From assembly GCA_913042885.1 (NCBI GenBank), contig CAJWLW010000034.1:1-27443 (forward strand): DNA of 27,443 bases, in the 5' to 3' direction. The position numbers and the translations under genes are program-made. This DNA comes from an uncultured Lentisphaeria bacterium (GTDB lineage: Bacteria > Verrucomicrobiota > Lentisphaeria > JABSQK01 > CAJWLW01). This document shows, in pieces, positions 17,449 through 24,614 of the stretch. The notes beneath the pieces are model-generated. The model saw nothing but the letters and a program-made list of their open reading frames with translations. It was not told the origin of the DNA and searched no databases. The number at the start of each line of letters is the position of its first letter. Positions within the stretch are counted from its first letter, which is position 1.

Positions 17449-18125
17449 GTGGTTCTCACACAATTTTCTGCCTCTACGCCAAACCGCCGATCCCGGGCCG
17501 TACCAAGTCCCGGCTGGCTGCGGATATTGGCAACGACGCGGCTGCCGGACTTGCCGCTGCCATGCTCCTCGACCTCGTCGACGCCATGCGCCAGGTGCCC
17601 GATGCCTTGCCCACTATCTGGTATCCGCCCGACTGCAATCCCGACGATTTCGGCACGCTCGAAATACCCGAGGACGTCTGGTTGTATCCACAATCCGGCG
17701 ACGATTTAGGCGTCCGCATGCGGCGCACCGTAGATCTGTTGCTGCAGCATCATCCTGACAGCCGCATGTTGATCATCGGCAGCGACTGCATCACCCATTC
17801 CCGGGAGTCCTTGATCGATGCCGGCCATGCCCTGTCCAAAGTCGATGTTGTCGTTCAGCCTGCCGTCGACGGCGGCTATGTATTGATTGGTCAGCGTTGC
17901 CGGCAGCCGGCGGTTTTCGACGGCATTGACTGGGGCAGCCATACTGTGATGGCGGAGACTCGCCAGCGTCTGGCGGCCCATGAGATTTCCCACATCGAGC
18001 TTGAAGAGACCTTTGACATCGATGTCCTCGACGATCTCGAACTGCTCCGCGCCTTCCTCGCAGAAAACGATCGTCCTCGAACCGCCGACTGGCTATCGGC
18101 CTTCGATGCCGAACTCCCCCGGTAA
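17445..18125 (+). CDS. TIGR04282/DUF2064 glycosyltransferase-like protein
   Basis: A 226-residue GT-A-fold protein of the DUF2064 family (TIGR04282, rSAM/selenodomain-associated transferase 1), related to nucleotidyl- and glycosyl-transferases. Signature residues are CLYAKPPIPGRTKSRLA (9-25), LYPQSGDDLGVRM (80-92), LIIGSDCITHS (109-119), VVQPAVDGGYVLIG (136-149) and LEETFDIDVLDDLELL near the end. The GSDC and DGGY motifs correspond to the metal/nucleotide-binding acidic sites. Its ATG overlaps the TGA of the preceding glycosyltransferase (ATGA, 17445-17448), so the two are almost certainly translated together and probably act in one pathway. In arsenosugar clusters the two families co-occur, but the usual methyltransferase and radical-SAM partners are absent here. 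Confidence 0.9.
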   Translation: MSGSHTIFCLYAKPPIPGRTKSRLAADIGNDAAAGLAAAMLLDLVDAMRQVPDALPTIWYPPDCNPDDFGTLEIPEDVWLYPQSGDDLGVRMRRTVDLLLQHHPDSRMLIIGSDCITHSRESLIDAGHALSKVDVVVQPAVDGGYVLIGQRCRQPAVFDGIDWGSHTVMAETRQRLAAHEISHIELEETFDIDVLDDLELLRAFLAENDRPRTADWLSAFDAELPR

Positions 18126-18127
18126 TT

Positions 18128-18179
18128 CCTGGTATTCAAGGAACTTCCCGCCTGGTATTCCTCAAAATATTCCTCAAAA
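18128..18179. repeat. Short direct repeats after the glycosyltransferase operon
   Basis: CCTGGTATTC occurs at 18128-18137 and 18151-18160. ATTCCTCAAAA occurs at 18157-18167 and 18169-18179, nearly back to back. They start within three bases of the TIGR04282 stop codon. They could be replication-slippage products at the boundary of the decayed region; no terminator hairpin with a U-run was seen. Confidence 0.5.
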
Positions 18180-18521
18180 AGACCGGTCAATTACAGGCTG
18201 CCTTCGCAGGCGCTTTGATCGCCGGCCTGGTGCACACGGCATGTCGCGCCCGATCCGCTGCCCGTCGAGTTTATCTCGAAATCGGCCAACAGGATGGCCG
18301 CGCACAAGGGGTCTGGTCGGCTGCGAGAAGCAGCGTGGTAGGGGACACCACAGGAGTAGCGGGGATAGGAACAGTTCCAGTTGGGTCGAGGTCTATCGAA
18401 AAAGGATCATATCCTCGAAGAGACGCGGGGACGCATCCATTGGCACGTCGAAGCGCGGCTCGACATGGACGGCGTCGACCTGTATGTGGAGCGAAAGGTG
18501 CGCGTGAATCTACTCGATTGA

Positions 18522-18704
18522 TCGGGCACGGGACGAAAACTCGTCGACCTAGGCGACGTTTACAATCCCAAAGGCTTGGAGACCTTGCACGATTATCCGA
18601 ACCTTACCAGCGCGCTTGTCAGAGCCGGGTGGAGGGAGTTGCGGATCTGCAAAGTCCTGGGAGAAAACTGGCTGAACCTGCTGAAAGAAGTGTGGGGAAG
18701 CTGA
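18522..18704 (+). pseudogene. C-terminal remnant of a peptidase M19 (membrane dipeptidase family)
   Basis: Sixty codons ending in TGA at 18702-18704 read as the tail of a renal/membrane dipeptidase-type peptidase M19: PKGLETLHDYPNLTSALVRA, followed by GW, ICKVLGENWLNLLKEVWG. In full enzymes (350-400 residues) this block follows the metal-binding and D-Phe-Asp-Gly segments, which are missing. An in-frame TGA at 18519-18521 closes the frame upstream, and there is no start codon or ribosome site fitting a small gene. It is best read as the relic of a gene lost by deletion. Without a search, identification rests on the DYPNLT...GENWL pattern. Confidence 0.68.
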
Positions 18705-18799
18705 ACGTGAGCTGATTTCAGCGCAAGTAATCCCACAAGGACTGAGCCATCTAACCATGCGATCAGGAGCGCCGTCGAGCTTGGTTGGTCATTCCTCAT

Positions 18800-20299
18800 T
18801 TACGGATCGGCAAACATCCGTTTGTAATGGCGGTACCATTCGCTTTGGAACCGTTCATTGGGGTCATACCTTCGTTTCAGCTCCAGGAACCTGGGGAATT
18901 GCGGATACGCCTTGAGTACTTGGTCACGCCGCGCCCAGCGGTGATAGGTGAGATAATACGAACCGTCGAATTCCAGGGCACGATCGATGATTCGCTGGAA
19001 GTCCGCCTGCGCTTTTTGGATATCCCCGTCGGTATGGACGATGCGCAGGTTGAAGATAATGCAGGCGTAGTCCTTGTTTGCCCAGGCCAGGAAGCTTTCG
19101 TCATCGCGTCGGATCATGCGGACGGTGCCATAAATCAGGTTCACGTCGTGTGCCTTGAAGTCGGCGGCGGACACCTTCATAAACGCCGCGATGTGGTCAT
19201 GCGGTACATATACTTCGGTAATCATCAGCGAACCCTTTTCGTAAACGGGCATGGCCGCCTTCACCGCTTTCTCGTAACCGTCGTCGTAGTAACTGAGCTG
19301 CATCGTGTCCGACCAGTAAATCTGACCGTTGGTGGTGAGGTAATAGTCGCTGTAAAGCTTGAACGCCCGGGCCTTGTCTGAGTGGGCCAGACCGATCAGC
19401 CTTTTCCAGCCCTTTCCGCCCAGGCGTTTTCGTGTCATGTGAATCGGCGTGTTCATGGGCACAGGTTTGTAGGTGGCGAAGACACCGGTCTGCAGGAAAT
19501 CGGGGGCCGTCGCATCGGTCTTGAACTGGTAATCCCCGTACAAAAACCCGTCATTAATGCGCTGCACGGACAGCGCATGGAGCGCGTCGAGAGCGATAAC
19601 TTCGACGACACGCTCCAGCTTCTTCCGCTGTTGCAGCCGCAGGTCGACGGTGGTGATAACGCCAAACAGGCCGTAGCCACCGATAACGAGGCGGAACAGT
19701 TCCGGGTTGCTGGTGCGGCTGACGTCCAGTACGTCGCCTCGAGCGTCGACCAATGTAAACGCTTCGACGTCCTGGATGATGGGCTTATAATTGACGCCGC
19801 GCCCGTGGATATTCGATGACAACGCACCGCCGATACTCAGGCAGTCTGCCCCGGTCTGTTTCTGGACGATGCTCCACTGCGGCGACTCACCTTTTTGCGC
19901 CAGCCACAGGTATTTGAGAAGTGCCCGCCACTGTATGCCGGCCTCGACTCGGACGATGCCGCGTTCCCTGTCGAAGGCGAGCACGTCGTCCAGCTTCGAC
20001 GTATCGAGATGGAGCGTGCCTTCCCCGAACTGTTGCCCACCCGCGGCGTGTCTGCCGCCGGAGATGCTTATCGCCCGCCCCTTACGGACGGCCCGCCGGA
20101 CGGCCTCCACGACATCGGTCGTCGACCGCGGTGATACGACCTCGGCGACACGGGTCGGATTCAGACGCGAGTGCAGATCATTAAGAACAATACCATGCCG
20201 GCCGCCGCGAACGAAGGAGGTGCATCCGGCCGCGACTGAAAATATCAATACGCATGCAAGCGCTAATCCGTAAACTGCATATGGTTGAACCGCTTTCAT
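18800..20299 (-). CDS. Lipoprotein FAD-linked oxidase (PCMH / aldonolactone-oxidase-like)
   Basis: A 499-residue vanillyl-alcohol-oxidase-superfamily flavoenzyme. The N-terminus is a lipoprotein signal with lipobox VAAGC (Cys26), so the protein should be anchored in an envelope membrane and face the periplasm. The FAD-binding PCMH domain (about 45-225) has VVSPRSTTDVVEAVR, ISISGGRHAAGGQQF (77-91, with His84 where related enzymes attach FAD covalently), LDTSKLDDVLAF, LSIGGALSSNIHGRG and IGGYGLFGVIT. The C-terminal half and the ending RRYDPNERFQSEWYRHY resemble the gulono-/arabinono-lactone-oxidase and DprE1 relatives. The substrate is probably a sugar, sugar lactone or alcohol. It is a lone gene flanked by broken genes on both sides, yet it is intact. 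Confidence 0.87.
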   Translation of the reverse strand: MKAVQPYAVYGLALACVLIFSVAAGCTSFVRGGRHGIVLNDLHSRLNPTRVAEVVSPRSTTDVVEAVRRAVRKGRAISISGGRHAAGGQQFGEGTLHLDTSKLDDVLAFDRERGIVRVEAGIQWRALLKYLWLAQKGESPQWSIVQKQTGADCLSIGGALSSNIHGRGVNYKPIIQDVEAFTLVDARGDVLDVSRTSNPELFRLVIGGYGLFGVITTVDLRLQQRKKLERVVEVIALDALHALSVQRINDGFLYGDYQFKTDATAPDFLQTGVFATYKPVPMNTPIHMTRKRLGGKGWKRLIGLAHSDKARAFKLYSDYYLTTNGQIYWSDTMQLSYYDDGYEKAVKAAMPVYEKGSLMITEVYVPHDHIAAFMKVSAADFKAHDVNLIYGTVRMIRRDDESFLAWANKDYACIIFNLRIVHTDGDIQKAQADFQRIIDRALEFDGSYYLTYHRWARRDQVLKAYPQFPRFLELKRRYDPNERFQSEWYRHYKRMFADP

Positions 20300-20519
20300 C
20301 CGTGACCATGACTATGACGGCAGTTGCGCAGTCGGTCAAACACCCATACGGTCTGAACTTCGTGCGCTGCCCGTTCAAGCCCTGAGCATGAGCAGGGAAA
20401 AATTACTTTTTTTGACACGCGTAGTCTGCCTGAGTCAGCACGCAGGAGTCGGTATTAGGGAACGGAAACCATTAAAAAACGAAAAAGTTCAGTATAACTT
20501 CTGCCAACAACGAGATGCT

Positions 20520-20621
20520 ACGGATGCAGGAGCCGGCCCACGGATAAGATATGAGAAGATGTCGTGCACCACGGATGTCAGGAGCCGGCCTGCGGATAAG
20601 ATAGGAGAGGATGTTGTTGAT
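20520..20621. repeat. Imperfect 51-base tandem repeat with REP-like GGAGCCGGCC core
   Basis: Two copies lie back to back at 20520-20570 and 20571-20621. Each begins ACGGATG, then CAGGAGCCGGCC, CGGATAAGATA, a GAGA/GGAG block and GATGT. They differ at roughly ten positions, with a T insertion near the start of copy two. The GCCGGC palindrome inside GGAGCCGGCC resembles dispersed REP-type elements of other bacteria. No transposase is nearby. Confidence 0.75.
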
Positions 20622-20646
20622 CGTCGAAATCGTAACGCGGCTAAGT

Positions 20647-20680
20647 CGCTTGCGACGCGAATCTGCGGACTTCGCAAGCG
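20647..20680. repeat. 8-base inverted repeat downstream of the ThDP-enzyme remnant
   Basis: CGCTTGCG (20647-20654) and CGCAAGCG (20673-20680) are complementary with an 18-base loop, just past the stop of the minus-strand remnant. There is no T-run on either side, so it is not a convincing intrinsic terminator. Confidence 0.35.
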
Positions 20681-20699
20681 GAGATCGAACCTTTTCCGA

Positions 20700-21059
20700 C
20701 TACTTCTTCACCAGCGGCGAGGTGACTTTTAGGAACGTTTCGTCGATGGAAGAACAGACCTCGACTACTGCTGCTTTGCCACGGTCGAGCGCCTGTTTAA
20801 AGGCTGGCGCCAGCTCATCGGGTGATGTCACTCTGCAGCCCTCGCAACCCATCGCCCGGGCCATCGCGGCATGATCGAAGTCCGCAAAATCACAGGCGAT
20901 AGAGCGCTCGCCCTGCCCGTGCTTGACCCACCCGAGGGCCCGATTGTTCAGGATGACCGTGACGATCGGTATTTTCTCTTCGACGGCGGACATCAGGCCG
21001 TTCATGCCGATCGAGAACCCGCCGTCGCCTGTCTTCACTACCGTGTTGGGCAAAGGCAC
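20700..21059 (-). pseudogene. C-terminal ThDP-binding domain of a broken acetolactate-synthase-type enzyme
   Basis: The open frame gives 119 codons from a GTG and starts just before GDGGFSIGMNGLMSAVEEKI, which continues to VILNNRALGWVKHG. This is the intact GDG...NN thiamine-diphosphate/Mg signature of the acetolactate synthase, benzoylformate decarboxylase and related family. It then runs to a natural-looking C-terminus (RVTSPDELAPAFKQALDRGK, VVEVCSSIDETF). Full enzymes are 530-600 residues; the PYR and middle domains are gone. Reading upstream, the frame holds PEIVPLPNT and then a TGA, so the break lies within the few residues before the motif. No ribosome site fits the GTG. A free-standing small protein is unlikely. 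It sits head-to-head with a second ThDP remnant on the other strand. Confidence 0.75.
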
Positions 21060-21125
21060 GATTTCTGGAGATCATCCACTTTGCGCCGGCACCGCGATCC
21101 AGCATCCGGCGGCTCGTGAGTATGT

Positions 21126-21572
21126 GATGTCATGGTCGCTGTCGGTGCCTACTGATGCCGGCGACTGCTTGAACAGTACGAACCGCACAGCAACGTCTAT
21201 CCGTGGGGTTTCTGCACGCTGGGCTTCGGGGTGCCGGGCGCGATCGGTGCAAAGCTCGCACAACCGTTGCGACCGACAGTATTGCTTTCGGGCGACGGCG
21301 GCTACGGCGCGCTGGAACCGCAGCAGCAGATGCGATACGGTCGATCATTCGGTGTCGATCTGGAAAATCCGGATTTCGTGGCGCTGGCCGCGGCGTACGG
21401 CATCGAGGGGGGTCGCGTCGATTCGATTGCGGCGCTCGGACCGGCGATTACCGAAGCGATTGAATCCGGACAGGCACGCTTGATCGAATTGCCGATTCAA
21501 CTGCCGCCGCAGATCATGGAGTCGGCGGCACGTGCAATGTTCCTGGCTGGCCTGAACGATTCGAAACACTGA
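21126..21572 (+). pseudogene. Frameshifted, internally deleted ThDP-enzyme C-terminal domain
   Basis: The conceptual reading begins in one frame (DVMVAVGAY, then stop), shifts to another showing the family-like TDAGDCLN, then shifts to the final frame from 21156: EQYEPHSNVYPWGFCTLGFG, VPGAIGAKLAQPLRPTVLLS, GDGGYGALEPQQQMRYGRSF, VDLENPDFVALAAAYGIEGG and an ending LIELPIQLPPQIM. In intact ThDP decarboxylases about 26-30 residues separate the GDG half from the NDNGYGA-like half of the cofactor signature. Here GDGG runs straight into YGALE, so the second half of the Mg/ThDP site has been excised in frame. The stop is at 21570-21572. It is not the same gene as the minus-strand remnant: the sequences after the motif differ. 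Confidence 0.72.
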
Positions 21573-21640
21573 GACCGAGCCAACCAACGCAGAAACAGTC
21601 TTCTGATCCGGTAACATTGAAGGAGCAATAAGATTCTTGA

Positions 21641-23731
21641 TCAGTCAAGTTCCGCCTTGACTACTTTGCCTGCGGGATTGCGCGGCAATCGCTCGAGAAA
21701 CACCACTTCGTGCGGCACCTGATACGATGCCAGCCGCTTGCTGCAGTGGCGGCGAAGTTCCTGCACTTTCAGTTCGGCACCATCGGTTACAATGTAGGCG
21801 CGGATCAACTCACCCAGGGACTCACGCACGCCGGTTGCCGGCGTCCCCTTCACGGCGGCTTCGCGAACGCCCGCGTGAGTCATCAACACTGCCTCGACTT
21901 CGGCGGCGTAGACGTTTTCGCCGCCGACGATGATCATGTCCTTCTTGCGGCCCTTGATAAAGAAGAACCCTTCCGCATCGACCGAAGCCAGGTCACCGGT
22001 CCGAAACCACTGGCGCTGGTCAATTTCGACCAGGGCTTCATCCAGGCGTTCGGGCTGATTGTAATATTCGGCTATCACATTTTCTCGGGCGAAGAGCAGT
22101 TCGCCGACGCAGTCGGGCGGCAAGGTCTGGAGATTTTCGTCCACCACGATCGCCTCGACAAACGGCAGCAGAGAACCGATCGAATCCGGGCGTGCGTCCG
22201 CGTCTTCGCCATACAGCACGTGCGTTGCCGAGGTGGTCTCGGTCAACCCGAAAAAATTCTGTAACGCCACATCCGGAAACAGCCGTTGCAGCTCGCGGAT
22301 GGTTGACACCGGCATCATCGATCCGGCATATGCCATGACCCGCAGCGACGACGTGTCATACGCTGCGGGATCGGGTATCGCAACAAGGCGCTGAAAGATT
22401 GTCGGGACACTGAGAAACGTTGTGATCCGTTCACCCGCGACAAGCTGCAGCAGACCGGTGGCGGTGGTGTCGGCGGTGATGATCACCGGGCTTTTTTGCA
22501 GCACCGCGCTTGGCAGCGAGCTGTACAGGGCGGTGACGTGGAACATCGGGTTGACAACGAGATGAACGTCGCTTGTCACAAACGCCTGAGCGTTGATTGT
22601 CGCAGTGACGTTGAACAGCAGATCATGATGCCGCATCACGGCGCCCTTTGGCACGCCTGTCGTGCCCGAGGTATGCATGATGATGGCGGTATCCATAGTC
22701 TCCGGCCCCGGTGCGTCGGGGCGCCGGGGTGCCGATGCAATGAGTTGATGCCACGCATCGTCGATCACCAGGACCTTCGACTTTGCGGACTCGGCAGCGG
22801 CGATGGGTGCGGTGTCCGCAGCTGAGCCGACGATCAGGATGTCGGGAGCGAGGTTTGCGAAAATCGCGGTCAATGCCTCATTGGCGAGGAAAGTATTGAG
22901 CGGCACAATCACGCCACCGAGTTCCATCAGCGCCCAGTAAAGCAGGAAATACTCGAGGCAGTTCGGCAGGTAGACCGCGGTGACGGGGCGCTCGGCATCT
23001 GACAGCTTTGCGAGGCCTGCAGCGACGCGGCGCACGAGTTCGTCGGCGTCGGCGTAGTTCAGTCGCTGCTCGCGGTCGACGACGCAAAGATTGCTTGGCG
23101 CCAGGTCGACAGCCTCGCGCCACATGTCGCGGACGGTGTGGATCGTCGGTTTGCGAATCGGCAGTGGCATCGCATGAAGGAATTCGGCGAGGATCGGCTC
23201 GATGGTATCGGCGACGTGACGGTTGCCGTATTCGTTCGGGTGATTCCGATCGGTCCAGCAGCAGCGCCGGCCGACAATGCGCCCCTGCATGTTGGCGACG
23301 TAACCGCACTCGTGTTTCGCGGCAACCGCCGCTTCCAGTGCCTGGAACTCGATGCTGCGGGTGTCGCTGCCGTAATTTTTTGGGGCGACCCGGTCATTCT
23401 CGTCGAAGTAGTCGCCGAACACGCCAAGCACGACGATCTGTGCGCCGATCGTTTTGATCTCGCGAATCAGGTAGTCGAGGTCGTCACCCCATTGAGCTAC
23501 GGGACGTTCGTCTTGCCACCAGTCATTGGCGCCGAAGGCGAGCACGACGACGTCGGGAGCATGCGCGAGCACATCTGCCTGCAATCGCACGCGCGCATCC
23601 ACGAAGGTCTCGCCACCGATACCGACATTGATGAATTCGTGGCCGGGAAAGCGATCCTGCAGGATGTCGCTGTAGCGGCCGTTCTCGCCGCCGCAACTTG
23701 TCAGGCTGTCGCCGAAACAGATTATTCGCAT
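21641..23731 (-). CDS. SGNH hydrolase fused to AMP-forming acyl-CoA ligase
   Basis: A single 696-residue frame with two enzymes. Residues 1-190 are an SGNH/GDSL hydrolase: ICFGDSLT with Ser9, block II Gly (NVGIGGET, 35-42), block III FGANDWW (66-72, Asn70) and block V DRNHPNEYGN (161-170, Asp161/His164). Residues about 200-696 are a class I adenylate-forming ligase with the phosphate loop HTSGTTGVPKG (353-363), NFFGLTETT (492-500), FRTGDLA (576-582), GRKKDMIIVGGENVY (594-608) and Lys689 in PRNPAGKV. All catalytic residues of both are present. A pairing of esterase and acyl-CoA ligase could hydrolyse an ester and activate the freed acid, but the order of action and the substrate are inference. 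It has no signal peptide, so it is cytoplasmic. The ATG is upstream of the GDSL motif by only four codons, as usual. Downstream lies the ThDP remnant. Confidence 0.93.
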   Translation of the reverse strand: MRIICFGDSLTSCGGENGRYSDILQDRFPGHEFINVGIGGETFVDARVRLQADVLAHAPDVVVLAFGANDWWQDERPVAQWGDDLDYLIREIKTIGAQIVVLGVFGDYFDENDRVAPKNYGSDTRSIEFQALEAAVAAKHECGYVANMQGRIVGRRCCWTDRNHPNEYGNRHVADTIEPILAEFLHAMPLPIRKPTIHTVRDMWREAVDLAPSNLCVVDREQRLNYADADELVRRVAAGLAKLSDAERPVTAVYLPNCLEYFLLYWALMELGGVIVPLNTFLANEALTAIFANLAPDILIVGSAADTAPIAAAESAKSKVLVIDDAWHQLIASAPRRPDAPGPETMDTAIIMHTSGTTGVPKGAVMRHHDLLFNVTATINAQAFVTSDVHLVVNPMFHVTALYSSLPSAVLQKSPVIITADTTATGLLQLVAGERITTFLSVPTIFQRLVAIPDPAAYDTSSLRVMAYAGSMMPVSTIRELQRLFPDVALQNFFGLTETTSATHVLYGEDADARPDSIGSLLPFVEAIVVDENLQTLPPDCVGELLFARENVIAEYYNQPERLDEALVEIDQRQWFRTGDLASVDAEGFFFIKGRKKDMIIVGGENVYAAEVEAVLMTHAGVREAAVKGTPATGVRESLGELIRAYIVTDGAELKVQELRRHCSKRLASYQVPHEVVFLERLPRNPAGKVVKAELD

Positions 23732-23783
23732 AGTTACGCCTCGAAGGGGAATCTACCACGAAGCCACAAAGGATCCGAAGGGT

Positions 23784-23813
23784 AACGTAAGATTCCCCGG
23801 GGGAATTTACGTT
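23784..23813. promoter_or_regulatory. 30-base near-perfect palindrome before the SGNH-ligase gene
   Basis: Left arm AACGTAA (23784-23790), a single extra G, then ATTCCCC (23792-23798). Centre G at 23799. Right arm GGGGAAT (23800-23806) then TTACGTT (23807-23813). The 14-base arms are fully complementary apart from the one-base bulge. A one-base centre suits a protein-binding operator or cruciform better than an RNA hairpin terminator, and no T-run follows on either strand. It lies 53 bases upstream of the SGNH-ligase ATG. Confidence 0.6.
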
Positions 23814-23888
23814 CAATGTGCATCATTCCTTTGCTAATGCGTCCGACGCGGATTGACTGAGGAAATACATGCGTTCCGGCGCAACCTT

Positions 23889-24614
23889 TTATGCGTTATG
23901 AGAATTTCTGATAAACGCAACCAGGTGCTCTGTCAGTGCGTCGCTGGTTTCGAAAGCGGGCAGGTGGCCGCCGGGGAGTTCGACAAATTGGCAATTCACC
24001 AATTTGTCGGCTGCTGCACGTCCGGCGCCGATGGGACAGATGCTGTCTTCGATTCCATGGAGCCATAGCACGGGACAACGCACATTCTCGATAGAATCAG
24101 AGAGGTCGGTGTCTGCCAGGTATTGCAGTCCCGCATCGAGTGCTGCGGCATTGTACGAACAGTCATCGAGCAGTCCATGGGGATACGTGGTATCAATGAA
24201 GTGCTGTGCCCTGTCTGTGTCTGCGAACATCTCGGCAATGAATTGTCGGATTGTCGTGGTCGGATCGGAAGCGAGGTTGCGCTGCATGCGGCGCAGGATG
24301 GCTGGGGGCCATCCCAGGTCGCGGTGGCGATTGACGAAGCAGCCGGTGCCGCCACAGACAACCAAGCCTTGTACCATGGGCATGTTGGCTGCCGCCTCCA
24401 AGGCGAGCATGCCGCCCAGCGACCACGCAACGAGGATGCACGGTGTTGCAGGCAAGCAGGCGGCAACGCGGTTGATGAAGTCACCTGGATTGGTCACGCC
24501 GTCGTAGTCCGGAGACAGATGCCGATATGCATTGAGTGCCGACTGCGGCCGTGTCCATATGCGGTTGTTCCCGGCCCAACCGGGCAGCCAGCAGATTGTC
24601 GGCAGCGCCGTCAC
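23889..24614 (-). CDS. BioH-like alpha/beta hydrolase
   Basis: A 241-residue alpha/beta hydrolase. Start choice: the GTG at 24614 overlaps the TGA of the upstream gene as GTGA and places TALPTICWLPGWAGNNRIW at the N-terminus, like the LLHGWG start of BioH. An in-frame extension to 24689 would run through the upstream gene. The nucleophile elbow is AWSLGGM (Ser65), the acid HGIEDSICP (Asp190) and the base GGHLPAF (His217). Length and the WSLGG elbow match BioH (pimeloyl-ACP methyl ester esterase) and related carboxylesterases, so a biotin-precursor role is possible. No other biotin genes are in the window, so a general esterase is equally possible. It is third in the ricT / ligase-like / hydrolase unit. 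Confidence 0.85.
   Translation of the reverse strand: MTALPTICWLPGWAGNNRIWTRPQSALNAYRHLSPDYDGVTNPGDFINRVAACLPATPCILVAWSLGGMLALEAAANMPMVQGLVVCGGTGCFVNRHRDLGWPPAILRRMQRNLASDPTTTIRQFIAEMFADTDRAQHFIDTTYPHGLLDDCSYNAAALDAGLQYLADTDLSDSIENVRCPVLWLHGIEDSICPIGAGRAAADKLVNCQFVELPGGHLPAFETSDALTEHLVAFIRNSHNA

Larger units (their letters stand above)
18126..18799. other. Gene-free stretch of apparently decayed sequence
   Basis: No intact gene was found in these 674 bases on either strand. It opens with short AT-rich direct repeats (18128-18179) and contains one recognisable remnant, a peptidase M19 C-terminus (18522-18704). In the same frame just upstream (about 18398-18521) a coding-like stretch (ILEETRGRIHWHVEARLD, then YVERKVRVNLLD) ends in a TGA; it was not identified. 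Several long open frames here are overlaps without family resemblance. Confidence 0.5.
20300..20699. other. Intergenic stretch with repeats, no gene
   Basis: These 400 bases hold no supported gene. An open frame at 20388-20732 (+) has no family resemblance and runs through repeated sequence. The stretch contains the 51-base tandem repeat and the inverted repeat listed separately. The first 90 bases presumably include the promoter of the FAD-oxidase gene (minus strand), but no clear boxes were picked out. Confidence 0.5.

Noticed and set aside
17980..18507. 175-codon plus-strand frame running past the TIGR04282 stop
   Set aside because: Starts inside the TIGR04282 gene and reads as Arg/Ser-rich noise; the only family-like signal in the area is in another frame (M19 remnant).
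20388..20732. 114-codon plus-strand frame between the oxidase and the ThDP remnant
   Set aside because: It crosses the tandem repeat and overlaps the remnant's end; no homology-like content or ribosome site.
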